A stretch of DNA of 64,000 nt. It comes from Streptomyces albidoflavus (GTDB taxonomy: Bacteria; Actinomycetota; Actinomycetes; Streptomycetales; Streptomycetaceae). Position 1 is the first letter of the stretch. Each line of letters starts with the position of its first letter. The notes beneath the pieces were generated by a model. It was given only the letters and a program-made list of their open reading frames with translations, made no database searches and had not been told where the DNA came from. Positions 25,034 through 32,916 of this stretch are shown piece after piece. Both the position numbers and the translations under genes were made by a program. Location of the stretch: NCBI RefSeq assembly GCF_000719955.1, contig NZ_JOII01000014.1, forward strand, positions 80,046 through 144,045, written 5' to 3'.

Positions 25034-25224
25034 GAAGTTCCCCGCAGCCAGCGACGTAAGCGGTTCTCCTCGGCCATACGGGCTCGGAGGGCGCGCATCG
25101 AGGGGGAATCCTCGTCCGGTTCGGGGGTGGGACCGGGACCGTGACCGGAGCCAGGGCCATGACACGGACAGCCACAGTCAGCCCCACAGACCGGACGCCC
25201 ACGCCCCGGAGGCGCCGCCATCAC
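25030..25224 (-). CDS. Small Cys/Pro-rich protein, 64 aa
   Basis: Begins MMAAPPGRGRPVCGADCGCPCHGPG, with four Cys in twelve residues (C-x3-C-x-C-x-C), then a Pro/Asp linker and a basic helical tail (MRALRARMAEENRLRRWLRG). It overlaps the genes on both sides by four bases, so all are translationally coupled. The Cys cluster may bind metal. Function unknown. Confidence 0.65.
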   Translation of the reverse strand: MMAAPPGRGRPVCGADCGCPCHGPGSGHGPGPTPEPDEDSPSMRALRARMAEENRLRRWLRGTS

Positions 25225-25430
25225 ACCGGCTCAGGGGCCGAGCACTCCCCCGCCGCCCGGTGCCGCTTGAGCAGGACACGGCAGTCGGTGGCCTTGCTCC
25301 AGTCGAACTCGGCGTTGGCCTCGGCCTCGGCGAGGGTGAGGTGGTGGCAAGGGAGGCAGAGCGGGGCTTCCAGTGCCCGCACCAGGCTGTCGGCCCCGAC
25401 GAGATGGCGTTCTTGACGGTCATGGCTCAT
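25221..25430 (-). CDS. Small protein, first gene of the XRE-linked operon
   Basis: A 69-aa protein (MSHDRQERHLVGADSLVRALEAPLCLPCHH...). It has a CLPCHH motif and an acidic helix (LAEAEANAEFDWSKATDC), and may be a small zinc protein. I chose the ATG at 25430 because the upstream in-frame extension looks non-coding. It heads the four-gene leftward operon and is divergent from the XRE gene 128 bases away. Similar small genes often sit beside XRE-DUF5753 genes in Streptomyces. Confidence 0.65.
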   Translation of the reverse strand: MSHDRQERHLVGADSLVRALEAPLCLPCHHLTLAEAEANAEFDWSKATDCRVLLKRHRAAGECSAPEPV

Positions 25431-25523
25431 ACGTACAGGTCCTTCGCCGTAGTGCTGCGGGCTCTCTTTTCCGATGTACTCACAGCCTCGGCCACCAGAC
25501 GTACTCTCAACAGAGAGCGACTC

Positions 25524-25542
25524 ATGACTCACGATCAGTCAT
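25524..25542. promoter_or_regulatory. Inverted repeat upstream of XRE gene
   Basis: ATGACT (25524-25529) and AGTCAT (25537-25542) are perfect 6-base arms with a 7-base spacer, 17 bases before the XRE start. A direct repeat GTACTC(A/T)CA is at 25476 and 25501. Either could be the XRE operator. Confidence 0.3.
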
Positions 25543-25558
25543 CACCAACGGAGGCCCC

Positions 25559-26377
25559 GTGACAGCCGAGAACGACGCGCCGGACCCGACGACTTCCCTC
25601 TTGGCCTTCTTCGGCACCGAGTTGCTGCGCCTGCGCGGGGAGCGCGGAGTGTCGCAGACGCACTTGGCGAAGTCGGCCTTCTCCACCCAGTCCATGATCA
25701 GCAAGATCGAGGCGGCCCAGCGGGTCCCTTCCAAGGAACTCGCCCACCATCTCGACGTGGCTCTCGACACGGGAGGCCACTTCTCACGCCTGTATCCCCT
25801 GGTCATCAAGTACGCCTACCCGTCGTGGTTCCTGCCCTTCATCGAGCTGGAACGCGAGGCGTCGACCATGCGGGTCTTCGAGTCGCAGATCGTCCCGGGC
25901 CTCCTCCAGACCGAGGAGTACGCCAGAGCCATGCTGAGTGCCGTCCGCCCGGACAACCTCGACGACCTCGTCGCCGCCCGGATGTCACGGCAGGAGGTGT
26001 TCGAGCGCGAGCTTCCGCCACGCATGTGGTTCGTGCTGGACGAGCAGGCACTGCACCGTCCCATCGGCGGCGCGGCGGTGTGGCGTGCCCAGCTGGAACA
26101 CATGCTCAAGACCGGCCAGGAGCCTCGGGTCGTCATTCAGGTGGTACCTCGCAAGGTGACCTCCCACCCGGGCCTCGCAGGGCCGTTCTCGGTTCTGGGA
26201 TTCGAGGACGACACTCCTGACGTGCTCTACGTGGACGGCTTCTCCCAGGGCCGAACAGCCCTGGACGCAGCCGAAGTTGCTCAGGGCGCCCACGCCTATG
26301 ATCTGCTCAGGGCGGTCGCGCTCTCACCCGAGGAGTCAGCCGACCTGCTCAGCGACTACATGGAAGGGCGCAAGTGA
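25559..26377 (+). CDS. XRE-family regulator with DUF5753 domain (WhiJ-like)
   Basis: A 272-aa protein. The N-terminal helix-turn-helix is in VSQTHLAKSAFSTQSMISKIEAAQ (about 36-60). The C-terminal DUF5753 domain (about 95-265) carries FESQIVPGLLQTEEYARAML, HPGLAGPFSVLGFE and the closing LSPEESADLL. In Streptomyces this architecture is paired with small DUF397 proteins, and one such set (WhiJ/AbaA-type) affects development and antibiotic production. The GTG at 25559 has GGAG 6 bases upstream. Its stop overlaps the first DUF397 gene. DUF5753 is proposed, not proven, to be a ligand-sensing domain. Confidence 0.92.
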   Translation: MTAENDAPDPTTSLLAFFGTELLRLRGERGVSQTHLAKSAFSTQSMISKIEAAQRVPSKELAHHLDVALDTGGHFSRLYPLVIKYAYPSWFLPFIELEREASTMRVFESQIVPGLLQTEEYARAMLSAVRPDNLDDLVAARMSRQEVFERELPPRMWFVLDEQALHRPIGGAAVWRAQLEHMLKTGQEPRVVIQVVPRKVTSHPGLAGPFSVLGFEDDTPDVLYVDGFSQGRTALDAAEVAQGAHAYDLLRAVALSPEESADLLSDYMEGRK

Positions 26378-26586
26378 CGATGACCGGTACGCGCTACCTG
26401 CACTGCGATTGGCAGAAGAGCAGTTACAGCACCAACGGCGGCAACTGCGTGGAAGTCTGCACGAACCTGCGCTCCACCGTCCCCGTCCGGGACAGCAAGC
26501 TCTCCGGCAGCCCCGTGATCGCTGTCCGCCCGGCCGCCTGGTCTCTCTTCATCGAGGCCGTGGGCTCGGCATCACCGCAGAACTGA
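26374..26586 (+). CDS. DUF397 protein, copy 1 (divergent)
   Basis: A 70-aa DUF397 protein with the signature WQKSSYSTNGGNCVEV and VPVRDSKLSGSPVIAVRPAAWSLFI. The GTG at 26374 overlaps the XRE stop (GTGA); the ATG at 26380 is an alternative. It is clearly less like the three following copies than those are to each other, so it is the older partner of the XRE protein. Confidence 0.9.
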   Translation: MTMTGTRYLHCDWQKSSYSTNGGNCVEVCTNLRSTVPVRDSKLSGSPVIAVRPAAWSLFIEAVGSASPQN

Positions 26587-26640
26587 ATTCCGAAGACGAA
26601 GTTCGCGCCGCCCGACCAGCCAACTGCGAAAGGGCACCCT

Positions 26641-26847
26641 GTGACGACCGAACCCCTCGCTTGGTTCAAGTCCTCGTACAGCACCGACGGTGGCCAGTGC
26701 GTAGAGGTCGCCGCCGACCTGATCGCCTCGCACGGAGTGGTCCCCGTCCGCGACTCCAAGATCCAGTCCGGCCCCGTCCTGGCGCTGCCCGTCTCCTCGT
26801 TCTCCGCCTTCGTCGCGGGGGTCAAGGCCGGGGACTTTCCAGTCTGA
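26641..26847 (+). CDS. DUF397 protein, tandem copy 2
   Basis: A 68-aa DUF397 protein (WFKSSYSTDGGQCVEVAADL, VPVRDSKIQSGPVLALP). GTG start with AAAGGG upstream. It is nearly identical to the copies at 26900 and 27170 apart from scattered substitutions, and the gaps between them share the leader AAAGGG(C/G)(A/T)CCC. Confidence 0.9.
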   Translation: MTTEPLAWFKSSYSTDGGQCVEVAADLIASHGVVPVRDSKIQSGPVLALPVSSFSAFVAGVKAGDFPV

Positions 26848-26899
26848 CCAACCGCTGGCGCACCCTCCCCGTCATCGACCCCTCACGAAAGGGCACCCC

Positions 26900-27106
26900 A
26901 TGACGACCGAGTCTCTCGCCTGGTTCAAGTCCTCCTACAGCTCGAACGGCGGCAGTTGCGTAGAGGTCGCCGCCGACTTGGTCGCCTCCCACGAGATGGT
27001 CCCGGTCCGAGACTCCAAGGTTCAGGCTGGTCCGGTCCTGGCACTGCCCGCCTCGTCCTTCGCGGCCTTCATTGCAGGGGTCAAGGCGGGCGGCTTCTCA
27101 GCCTGA
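26900..27106 (+). CDS. DUF397 protein, tandem copy 3
   Basis: A 68-aa DUF397 protein from an ATG start. It differs from copy 2 mainly at SNGGS for TDGGQ, VASHEM for IASHGV and the C-terminal residues. The same AAAGGGCACCCC leader stands before it, as expected of a recent tandem duplication. Confidence 0.9.
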   Translation: MTTESLAWFKSSYSSNGGSCVEVAADLVASHEMVPVRDSKVQAGPVLALPASSFAAFIAGVKAGGFSA

Positions 27107-27169
27107 TCCTCTTCTGGGGCGAAACCGTCACTGAATATTCGTGATCAACCAGCCGCAAAGGGGTACCCC

Positions 27170-27376
27170 ATGACGACCGGTTCCTTCACCTGGTTCAAGT
27201 CCTCCTACAGCGCCAACGGTGGCCAGTGCGTAGAGGTCGCCGCCGACCTGATCGCATCGCACGGGGTAGTCCCCGTCCGCGACTCCAAGATCCAGTCCGG
27301 CCCCGTTCTGGTGCTGCCCGTCACCTCGTTCTCCGTCTTCGTCGCGGAGATCAAGGCCGACGGTTTCCCGGCCTGA
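27170..27376 (+). CDS. DUF397 protein, tandem copy 4
   Basis: A 68-aa DUF397 protein, ATG start. Its middle is identical to copy 2 (VAADLIASHGVVPVRDSKIQ), while the start (TGSFTWF) and end (EIKADGFPA) are changed. It is the last gene of the cassette, before a strong terminator. Confidence 0.9.
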   Translation: MTTGSFTWFKSSYSANGGQCVEVAADLIASHGVVPVRDSKIQSGPVLVLPVTSFSVFVAEIKADGFPA

Positions 27377-27467
27377 TCAAGCACCGGGTCGCCTCGACCA
27401 CAGGACGCACGTAAGCCCGTCGCCAGCCCGCGCCAGGGATGTCGACGGGCTCTGTGCTGGAAGAGCA

Positions 27468-27496
27468 CGAAGGCCGCCCTTTTCGGGCGGCCTTCG
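27468..27496. terminator. Bidirectional terminator after the DUF397 cassette
   Basis: CGAAGGCCGCCC (27468-27479) pairs perfectly with GGGCGGCCTTCG (27485-27496) around TTTTC. It lies between the last DUF397 gene and the converging membrane protein gene. Confidence 0.85.
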
Positions 27497-27523
27497 TCGA
27501 GTCTGAGCCTCGCGCCAGCCCCC

Positions 27524-28930
27524 TCACCACCCCGTCCACACCAGGTGATTGACCAGCAGCGCCACCCCCGCCTGCGCCCCCAGCCACCCCCGTCGCCCCC
27601 TCACCGGAAGCAGCGCCGTAGCCGGAAGCAGCCAGAAGTAGAACGGCTGCCAGATCCGCTCCGTCTCGGCCTTGCTCATGCCGGAGAGGTCGGCGGCGAG
27701 GAGGGCCAGGAGGGCGGCGAGGACGAGGAGGGTGAGGGCGGCTTCGGGGGTGGGCGTGGGGCGGCGGGGGTGCAGGGCGCCGAGGGCGGCGGACGGGGTC
27801 GCGGTCAGGGTGCGGCGGAGGCCGGCGGCGGTGGCGAGGCCGACGGCGAGGGTGGCGGCGGCGAGGTTGCCCCAGACCCAGTAGGCGTAGGGGCGGACGC
27901 CGCCCGCGCCCTGGTAGTAGCGCTCGACGAGGAGGGGGTACGCCTCCCACCAGGCGAAGCCGGTGAGGGTGAAGGCGAGGGGGACGGTCAGGGCGGCGGC
28001 GAGGAAGGGGAGGACGGGGCGGGTGGTGCGGGTGATGAGGAGGACGGTGGCGAGGGGGAGGGCGATGAGGGGGAGGCCGTAGGAGAGGTAGCAGGTCCAG
28101 CCGAAGAGGAGGCCGGAGGCGCAGGCCGCGAGCAGGGAGCGGCGGGTGGCGGCGACGGCGAGGAGGGCGATGGACCAGGCGGCGACCCCGGCGAAGTAGC
28201 CGTCGGCCGAGGTGCCGGTCCAGACGGCGAAGGGGGCGAGGGCGAGGAAGGGGGCGGCGCGGCGGGCGAGGCGTTCCCCGGCGAGGGCGCGGACCGCGAT
28301 CAGCACGGCGGCCACGCCCGAGGCGCCCAGCACGATGCAGAAGACCCCCGCCCAGGCCCCGCCGCCGAGGCCGATCCGGTCGAGCCAGACGAAGGTGAGG
28401 GTGGCGCCGGGCGGGTGGCCGGCGACGTGGGCGGGCCAGTTGCCGGGCGGGCCGACGACGATGTGGTCGGTGAAGCCGCGCAGGGCGGCGGGGATGTCGT
28501 CGAAGCGGTCGATGACGCGCAGGTACTCGTGTTTGGTGGTGAGGCGGCGGGCGATGCCCCGGTACCAGCCTTCGATCAGGGCGAGGGAGAAGATCCAGGC
28601 CAGCGCCGTGGCCCAGGCGGTCAGGAGCAGGCGGCGCCAGGGCAGGCGGTCGGCGAGCGCGGGGCCGTACGCGACGACGGCGGCGGCGACGGTGAGGGCG
28701 GCCGGGGTGCCGGGGCCCACGTGCGGGTTCCAGGAGGCGAGGAGCGGGGGCCACTGGGCCTGGAGTTCGCCGTTGGACCTCTGCCACGCCCAGCCGACGC
28801 CGCAGGCCACCGCCACCAGCAGCGCGCCCACCCCGGCGGCGACCAGGTCGGGGCGGTGGCCCGCGCGCCCGGCCGGGGCGGCGGGCTCCTCGGCGGGCCG
28901 GCTGCTGTCGCTGCGCTCCTCGGTCTTCAC
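27524..28930 (-). CDS. Multi-spanning membrane protein, GT-C glycosyltransferase-like
   Basis: A 468-aa protein with roughly ten to twelve transmembrane helices. A large loop after the second or third helix carries RRLTTKHEYLRVIDRFDDIP and VGPPGNWPAHVAGHPPGATL. The C-terminus has SGMSKAETERIWQPFYFWLLP, a motif of actinobacterial GT-C-like mannosyltransferases (the ERIW region). I infer a polyprenyl-phosphate-sugar dependent transferase. GTG start. It is divergent from the molybdopterin oxidoreductase gene and opens the glycan-type cluster. Confidence 0.7.
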   Translation of the reverse strand: MKTEERSDSSRPAEEPAAPAGRAGHRPDLVAAGVGALLVAVACGVGWAWQRSNGELQAQWPPLLASWNPHVGPGTPAALTVAAAVVAYGPALADRLPWRRLLLTAWATALAWIFSLALIEGWYRGIARRLTTKHEYLRVIDRFDDIPAALRGFTDHIVVGPPGNWPAHVAGHPPGATLTFVWLDRIGLGGGAWAGVFCIVLGASGVAAVLIAVRALAGERLARRAAPFLALAPFAVWTGTSADGYFAGVAAWSIALLAVAATRRSLLAACASGLLFGWTCYLSYGLPLIALPLATVLLITRTTRPVLPFLAAALTVPLAFTLTGFAWWEAYPLLVERYYQGAGGVRPYAYWVWGNLAAATLAVGLATAAGLRRTLTATPSAALGALHPRRPTPTPEAALTLLVLAALLALLAADLSGMSKAETERIWQPFYFWLLPATALLPVRGRRGWLGAQAGVALLVNHLVWTGW

Positions 28931-29072
28931 ACCGGCACGCTATGCACGCGGGTGCCCGGGGCGGCGGTGCGACGCCGCCACGTCACGCGGACGCCGGGCC
29001 GAAGGGTGACGTACGGGCGCGTGCGGCGCCGTAACCCCTTTCGGGACGGGTTGTCCGGCTTACCGTCGCCCC

Positions 29073-30335
29073 ATGCCCGCCTCCCGCCAGCCGTCCGCCG
29101 CCCCCGCGCGGCTCCCCTCCGACCCCCGGTTCTGGCGCAGCCCGGTGCGCGGGGTGCGGTTCACCTCGGTGCTGGGGCTGGTGCTGCTCGGTGGGATCAC
29201 CGTGCTGTTCGTGACGGGGCTGCTGTCGTACGCGGCGTACAACCCGGATCTGGCGGCGGTGAACGACAAGACGCCGGAGAAGGGGCTGCTCGGGTTCTAC
29301 CTGTTCGCCTGGCCGACCGGGCCGCACTGGCTGTACCGGCTGACCCAGGGGGTGCACGTCACCCTCGGCATCGTGCTCGTCCCGGTGTTGCTGGCGAAGT
29401 TGTGGTCGGTGATCCCGCGCCTTTTCGCGCTGCCGCCGGCCCGGTCGGTGGGGCGGGCGCTGGAGCGGGTGTCGCTGTTGCTGCTGGTGGGCGGGGCGCT
29501 GTTCCAGTTCGCCACCGGGCTGCTCAACATCCAGCTGGAGTACCTGTTCCCGGGCTCGTTCTACGTGCTGCACTTCTACGGGGCGTGGGTGTTCATGGGC
29601 GCGTTCGTGGCGCACGTCGTGCTGCGGCTGCCGAGGACGGTGCGGGTGCTGCGGCACGGGGTCGCGCCCGGCGAGCGGGACGAACTGGCCGCGCCCGCCC
29701 CGGCCGGGGCGACGGTGTCGCGGCGCGGGGCGCTGGCCGTGGTGGGGGCCGGGTCGCTGCTGCTCCTGGTGACCTCGGTGGGGCGGAGTTTCGACGGGAC
29801 CTGGCGCCGGGTCGCGCTGCTCACCCCGCGCGGCGGCGCCGAGCCGGGCAGCGGGCCGAACGGCTTCCAGATCAACAAGACGGCCCGGAAGGCGGGGATC
29901 GTGACCGCCGACACCGGTGAGCGGTGGCGGCTCACGCTGGCCGGCCCCGCCGGGGAGCTGCGGCTCTCCCGGGCCCAGCTCCTCGCCCTGGAGCAGCACA
30001 GCGCCGCCCTGCCGATCGCCTGCGTCGAGGGCTGGTCCACCGCCGACCAGCTCTGGCGCGGGGTGCGGCTGCGCGACCTGGCGGCGCTCGCGGGGTACGG
30101 GGACGGGCCGCCGCCCGCCGTCCTGGTCGAATCGCTCCAGGTCAGCGGCCCGTTCCGGTCGGTGGCCCTGCGGGACAACCAGGTGGCCGACCCGCGCTCC
30201 CTGCTCGCCCTCACCGTGGGCGGCGCGGCGCTCTCCCTCGACCACGGCTTTCCGGCCCGGGTGATCGTCCCGGCCGCACCCGGGGTGATGAACACGAAAT
30301 GGGTGGCGCGGATGACCTTCGGAGACCCGCGATGA
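29073..30335 (+). CDS. Cytochrome b-like membrane domain fused to molybdopterin oxidoreductase domain
   Basis: A 420-aa fusion. Residues about 25-210 form four transmembrane helices with spaced His (QGVHVTLG, VLHFYGAWVF, FVAHVVLRL), a di-heme cytochrome b561-like pattern. After a linker with another hydrophobic segment, residues about 255-420 are a sulfite-oxidase-type molybdopterin domain with the Mo-ligand Cys317 in ACVEGWS and a closing GVMNTKWV. The fusion resembles a one-chain version of MsrP/MsrQ (YedYZ). I infer electron transfer from quinol to an oxidised extracytoplasmic substrate. It is coupled by ATGA to the next membrane gene. Confidence 0.87.
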   Translation: MPASRQPSAAPARLPSDPRFWRSPVRGVRFTSVLGLVLLGGITVLFVTGLLSYAAYNPDLAAVNDKTPEKGLLGFYLFAWPTGPHWLYRLTQGVHVTLGIVLVPVLLAKLWSVIPRLFALPPARSVGRALERVSLLLLVGGALFQFATGLLNIQLEYLFPGSFYVLHFYGAWVFMGAFVAHVVLRLPRTVRVLRHGVAPGERDELAAPAPAGATVSRRGALAVVGAGSLLLLVTSVGRSFDGTWRRVALLTPRGGAEPGSGPNGFQINKTARKAGIVTADTGERWRLTLAGPAGELRLSRAQLLALEQHSAALPIACVEGWSTADQLWRGVRLRDLAALAGYGDGPPPAVLVESLQVSGPFRSVALRDNQVADPRSLLALTVGGAALSLDHGFPARVIVPAAPGVMNTKWVARMTFGDPR

Positions 30336-30817
30336 GCCGGGCCCGGGGGCGGGCGGCCCGCTGGTACGGGGAGGGGCCGCTGCACCTCGTCCTGATGGCG
30401 GCCTCGTTCGCGCTCGCCGGGTACGCGGGGGTGCGGCTGCTGGCGGGCGGTCAGGCGTGGCTGGTCGTGGTGTGGTTCGCGGGGGCGGCGCTCGCCCACG
30501 ACCTGGTGCTGGTGCCGCTGTACTCGCTGGCGGACCGGGCCGTGGCGCGGGCGCTGGGGCGGCGCCGGACGCTGGTGAACTTCGTCCGGGTGCCCGCGCT
30601 CCTGTCGGGGCTGCTCCTGCTGATGTGGTGGCCGCTGATCACGCGTCACCCGCCGGGCGCCTACGCCTCGGCGAGCGGGATGTCCCCCGACAGGTTCCTC
30701 GGCAACTGGCTGCTGATCACCGCCGGGCTCTTCGCGCTCTCCGCGCTGCTGCTCGCCGTACGGGCGGTGCGCTCCCGGCGCAGGGCGACGAAGGGCCGCC
30801 CGTCGGCCTCCCACTGA
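30332..30817 (+). CDS. Small integral membrane protein coupled to the molybdopterin oxidoreductase
   Basis: A 161-aa protein with four predicted helices (LHLVLMAASFALAGYAGV, WLVVVWFAGAALAHDLVLVPLY, VPALLSGLLLLMWWPLI, LLITAGLFALSALLLAV). The ATG overlaps the oxidoreductase stop (ATGA). The family is unrecognised; position suggests an accessory subunit. Its last 157 bases lie antisense to the end of the methyltransferase gene. Confidence 0.75.
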   Translation: MSRARGRAARWYGEGPLHLVLMAASFALAGYAGVRLLAGGQAWLVVVWFAGAALAHDLVLVPLYSLADRAVARALGRRRTLVNFVRVPALLSGLLLLMWWPLITRHPPGAYASASGMSPDRFLGNWLLITAGLFALSALLLAVRAVRSRRRATKGRPSASH

Positions 30818-31446
30818 TCGGCGATGCCCCAGCCGTGCGCGCGGGCGTGCCGGAGCAGGGCCGGGGTACCGACGCGGGCCCACGGGAAGTGGCCGGCGGA
30901 GGCGTCGGGGCCGCGCCCGTCGTCCAGGCGGACCCGGACGTGTTCGTCCACGTCGTGGGGGGCCGTCTCGGCGACGAGGAGGCCGCCGGGGACGAGCAGG
31001 GCGGCGATGCGGGCGAGCAGGGCGCCGGGGTCGCCGCCGATGCCGATGTTGCCGTCGAGGAGCAGGGCGGTGCCCCAGGTGCCCTCGCCCGGCACCTCGT
31101 CGAAGACGCAGCGGCGCAGCGCGGTGCGGCCCAGCCGCTGGGTGTAGGCGACGGCCGCCTCGCTGACGTCGATGCCGAGCGCCTGGTGCCCGCGCCCGGC
31201 GAGGGCGGCGACCAGGCGGCCGGGCCCGCAGCCGATGTCGAGGACCGCGCCCTCGCAGCGGCGCAGGGCCGAGAGGTCGGCGGCGTCGGCCTCGGCGCAC
31301 CAGCGCTCGACGTCCAGCGGCAGCAGCCAGCCGTCGCTGCGCCGCAGGTAGAGCGGGCCCCGGCCGGAGCGGAGCGCGTTGGCGTACGGGTCGGTGGCCC
31401 AGTCGGCGGGCCGGCCGGGGCCCGTCGGCGGCAGGGCGGTGCTCAT
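30661..31446 (-). CDS. Class I SAM-dependent methyltransferase
   Basis: A 261-aa protein. The SAM-binding motif I is AVLDIGCGPGRLVAAL (about 67-82), with ALGIDVSEAAV as motif II and LVPGGLLVAETAP later. LLLDGNIGIGGDP is a feature of the group found beside DUF2064 and GT2 genes in actinomycetes. The ATG overlaps the DUF2064 stop (ATGA). The last ~40 residues (after VALRRERTART) are low-complexity and lie opposite the converging membrane protein gene. The methyl acceptor is unknown. Confidence 0.87.
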   Translation of the reverse strand: MSTALPPTGPGRPADWATDPYANALRSGRGPLYLRRSDGWLLPLDVERWCAEADAADLSALRRCEGAVLDIGCGPGRLVAALAGRGHQALGIDVSEAAVAYTQRLGRTALRRCVFDEVPGEGTWGTALLLDGNIGIGGDPGALLARIAALLVPGGLLVAETAPHDVDEHVRVRLDDGRGPDASAGHFPWARVGTPALLRHARAHGWGIADQWEADGRPFVALRRERTARTASSSAESAKSPAVISSQLPRNLSGDIPLAEA

Positions 31447-32090
31447 CGCAGGGCCGCCGCTCCGGTCAGCCTCGCCAGGGTCTCGGCGAACCGCCCGTCG
31501 GGGGCCTCGGCGGCGGCGTGCTCGGCGTCGGCCGCCTCGTCGACGTCGCGCAGTTCCCGCAGGTCGCGGACGGCGAGGCCGGCGCCGGTCAGCCGGGCGC
31601 GCTGGAGGCAGCCGGTGTCCGGGCGGGACATGGGGACGCCGAGGACGAGGCCGGGCCGGGGCCGGGCCAGGCCGAGCGCCCAGAAGCCGCCGTCCTCGGC
31701 GGGCCCGAACCAGGCGTCGCAGCCGTCCCAGGCGGCCGGAGCGAGGGCGGGGGCGAGGTGGGAGGCGGTGAGGTGCGGGGTGTCCATCCCGATCAGCACG
31801 GTGGGGCCCGCGCAGGCGGCGAAGGCGGCGGCGATGCGCTCGTCGAGGCCGCCCGGTGCCTGGGCGCGTACCTCGATGCCCGGCGGCAGCCAGGGGCCGG
31901 GGCGTCCGTCGAGGACGAGGACGTGGCGGCGGGCGGGCAGGGTGAGGACGAGGTCCAGGGTGTCGGCGAGGGAGGCGGCGGCCAGTTCGGCGGCCTCCTC
32001 GGGGGAGAAGGGCGGGGTCAGGCGGGTCTTGACCCGGCCGGGCACCGGCTCCTTGGCGAGGACGAGCAGGGTCGTCGGTCCGGGGGTCAC
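31443..32090 (-). CDS. DUF2064 glycosyltransferase-like protein (TIGR04282 type)
   Basis: A 215-aa GT-A-fold, nucleotidyl- or glycosyltransferase-like protein: LLVLAKEPVPGRVKTRL (the KxPxPGRVKTRL motif), VLIGMDTPHL (Asp motif) and GPAEDGGFWALGL. Family members sit beside GT2 and methyltransferase genes, and the substrate is undetermined. The GTG overlaps the GT2 stop (GTGA), and its own stop overlaps the methyltransferase start, so the three are translated as one unit. Confidence 0.87.
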   Translation of the reverse strand: MTPGPTTLLVLAKEPVPGRVKTRLTPPFSPEEAAELAAASLADTLDLVLTLPARRHVLVLDGRPGPWLPPGIEVRAQAPGGLDERIAAAFAACAGPTVLIGMDTPHLTASHLAPALAPAAWDGCDAWFGPAEDGGFWALGLARPRPGLVLGVPMSRPDTGCLQRARLTGAGLAVRDLRELRDVDEAADAEHAAAEAPDGRFAETLARLTGAAALR

Positions 32091-32839
32091 CGGGTCACCT
32101 CCGCCGGGCCGGACGCGGGCGCGGGGGCCGGGGCGGGTGCGGCCGGGGGCGCGTGGAGGACGGCGCGCATGTCGCGGACGGCCTGCCAGGTGCCGCGCCA
32201 GGTGCCGGTCACCTTGGAGCGGCCGGTGCGGGCGAGGTACGGCACGTCCGTCTCGGTGACGCGGAGCCCGGCGTCCGAGGCGCGCACCACCATCTCCAGC
32301 GGGTAGCCGCTGCGCCGGTCGGTGAGGTGGAGGTCGAGCAGGGCCTCGCGGCGGGCGGCGCGCATCGGGCCGAGGTCGCGCAGGCGCAGCCCGGTGCGGG
32401 AGCGCAGCATCCGGGAGAGGGCGAGGTTGCCGGCGCGGGCGTGCGCGGGCCAGGCGCCCCGGCTCTGCGGGCGGCGCCGTCCGAGGACGAGGTCGCTCTC
32501 CCCGGCGGCGATCCGGTCGACGAACCCGGGCAGCAGCGCCGGGTCGAGCGAGCCGTCGCAGTCGCAGAAGCAGACGTAGGGCGCCGTGGCGGCGAGCAGC
32601 CCGGCGTGGCAGGCGGCGCCGAAGCCGCGCCGGGACTCGTGGACGACGGTGGCGCCCAGCGAGCGGGCGAGGTCGGCCGAGCCGTCGGTGGAGCCGTTGT
32701 CCACGACGATCGCCCGCCACCCCTCGGGCAGCCGCCCCAGCACCCAGGGCAGGGCCTCCGCCTCGTCGAGGCAGGGCAGGACGAGGTCCGCGCGGGCAGA
32801 CACGGTGGAGCCGGTCGGATCTTCGTTCACGCCGATCAT
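32087..32839 (-). CDS. Family 2 glycosyltransferase (polyprenyl-phosphate sugar transferase type)
   Basis: A 250-aa GT2 enzyme of the dolichol-phosphate-mannosyltransferase-like group. LVLPCLDEAEALPWVL and VVDNGSTDGSADLA form the nucleotide-sugar site, CDCDGSLDP carries the metal-binding Asp motif, and YPLEMVVRA follows. The C-terminal tail is Pro/Ala-rich. Candidate starts are ATG 32851, ATG 32839 and GTG 32830; a TATGAT-like element overlaps the first, so the transcript may begin near 32840 and be leaderless. First gene of the three-gene coupled set. Confidence 0.88.
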   Translation of the reverse strand: MIGVNEDPTGSTVSARADLVLPCLDEAEALPWVLGRLPEGWRAIVVDNGSTDGSADLARSLGATVVHESRRGFGAACHAGLLAATAPYVCFCDCDGSLDPALLPGFVDRIAAGESDLVLGRRRPQSRGAWPAHARAGNLALSRMLRSRTGLRLRDLGPMRAARREALLDLHLTDRRSGYPLEMVVRASDAGLRVTETDVPYLARTGRSKVTGTWRGTWQAVRDMRAVLHAPPAAPAPAPAPASGPAEVTR

Positions 32840-32916
32840 CCTACGGATCATAAGGGCGCATTCCGGGCATCGCGTGTCCGTGCGCCGCAGCCGTAGACCG
32901 AGTGGCGGACGGCCGG

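Noticed and set aside
24505..27376. Possible phage-defence island
   Set aside because: XRE, DUF397 and small Cys proteins are present, but no nuclease, helicase, NTPase or other effector domain was found to support a defence role.
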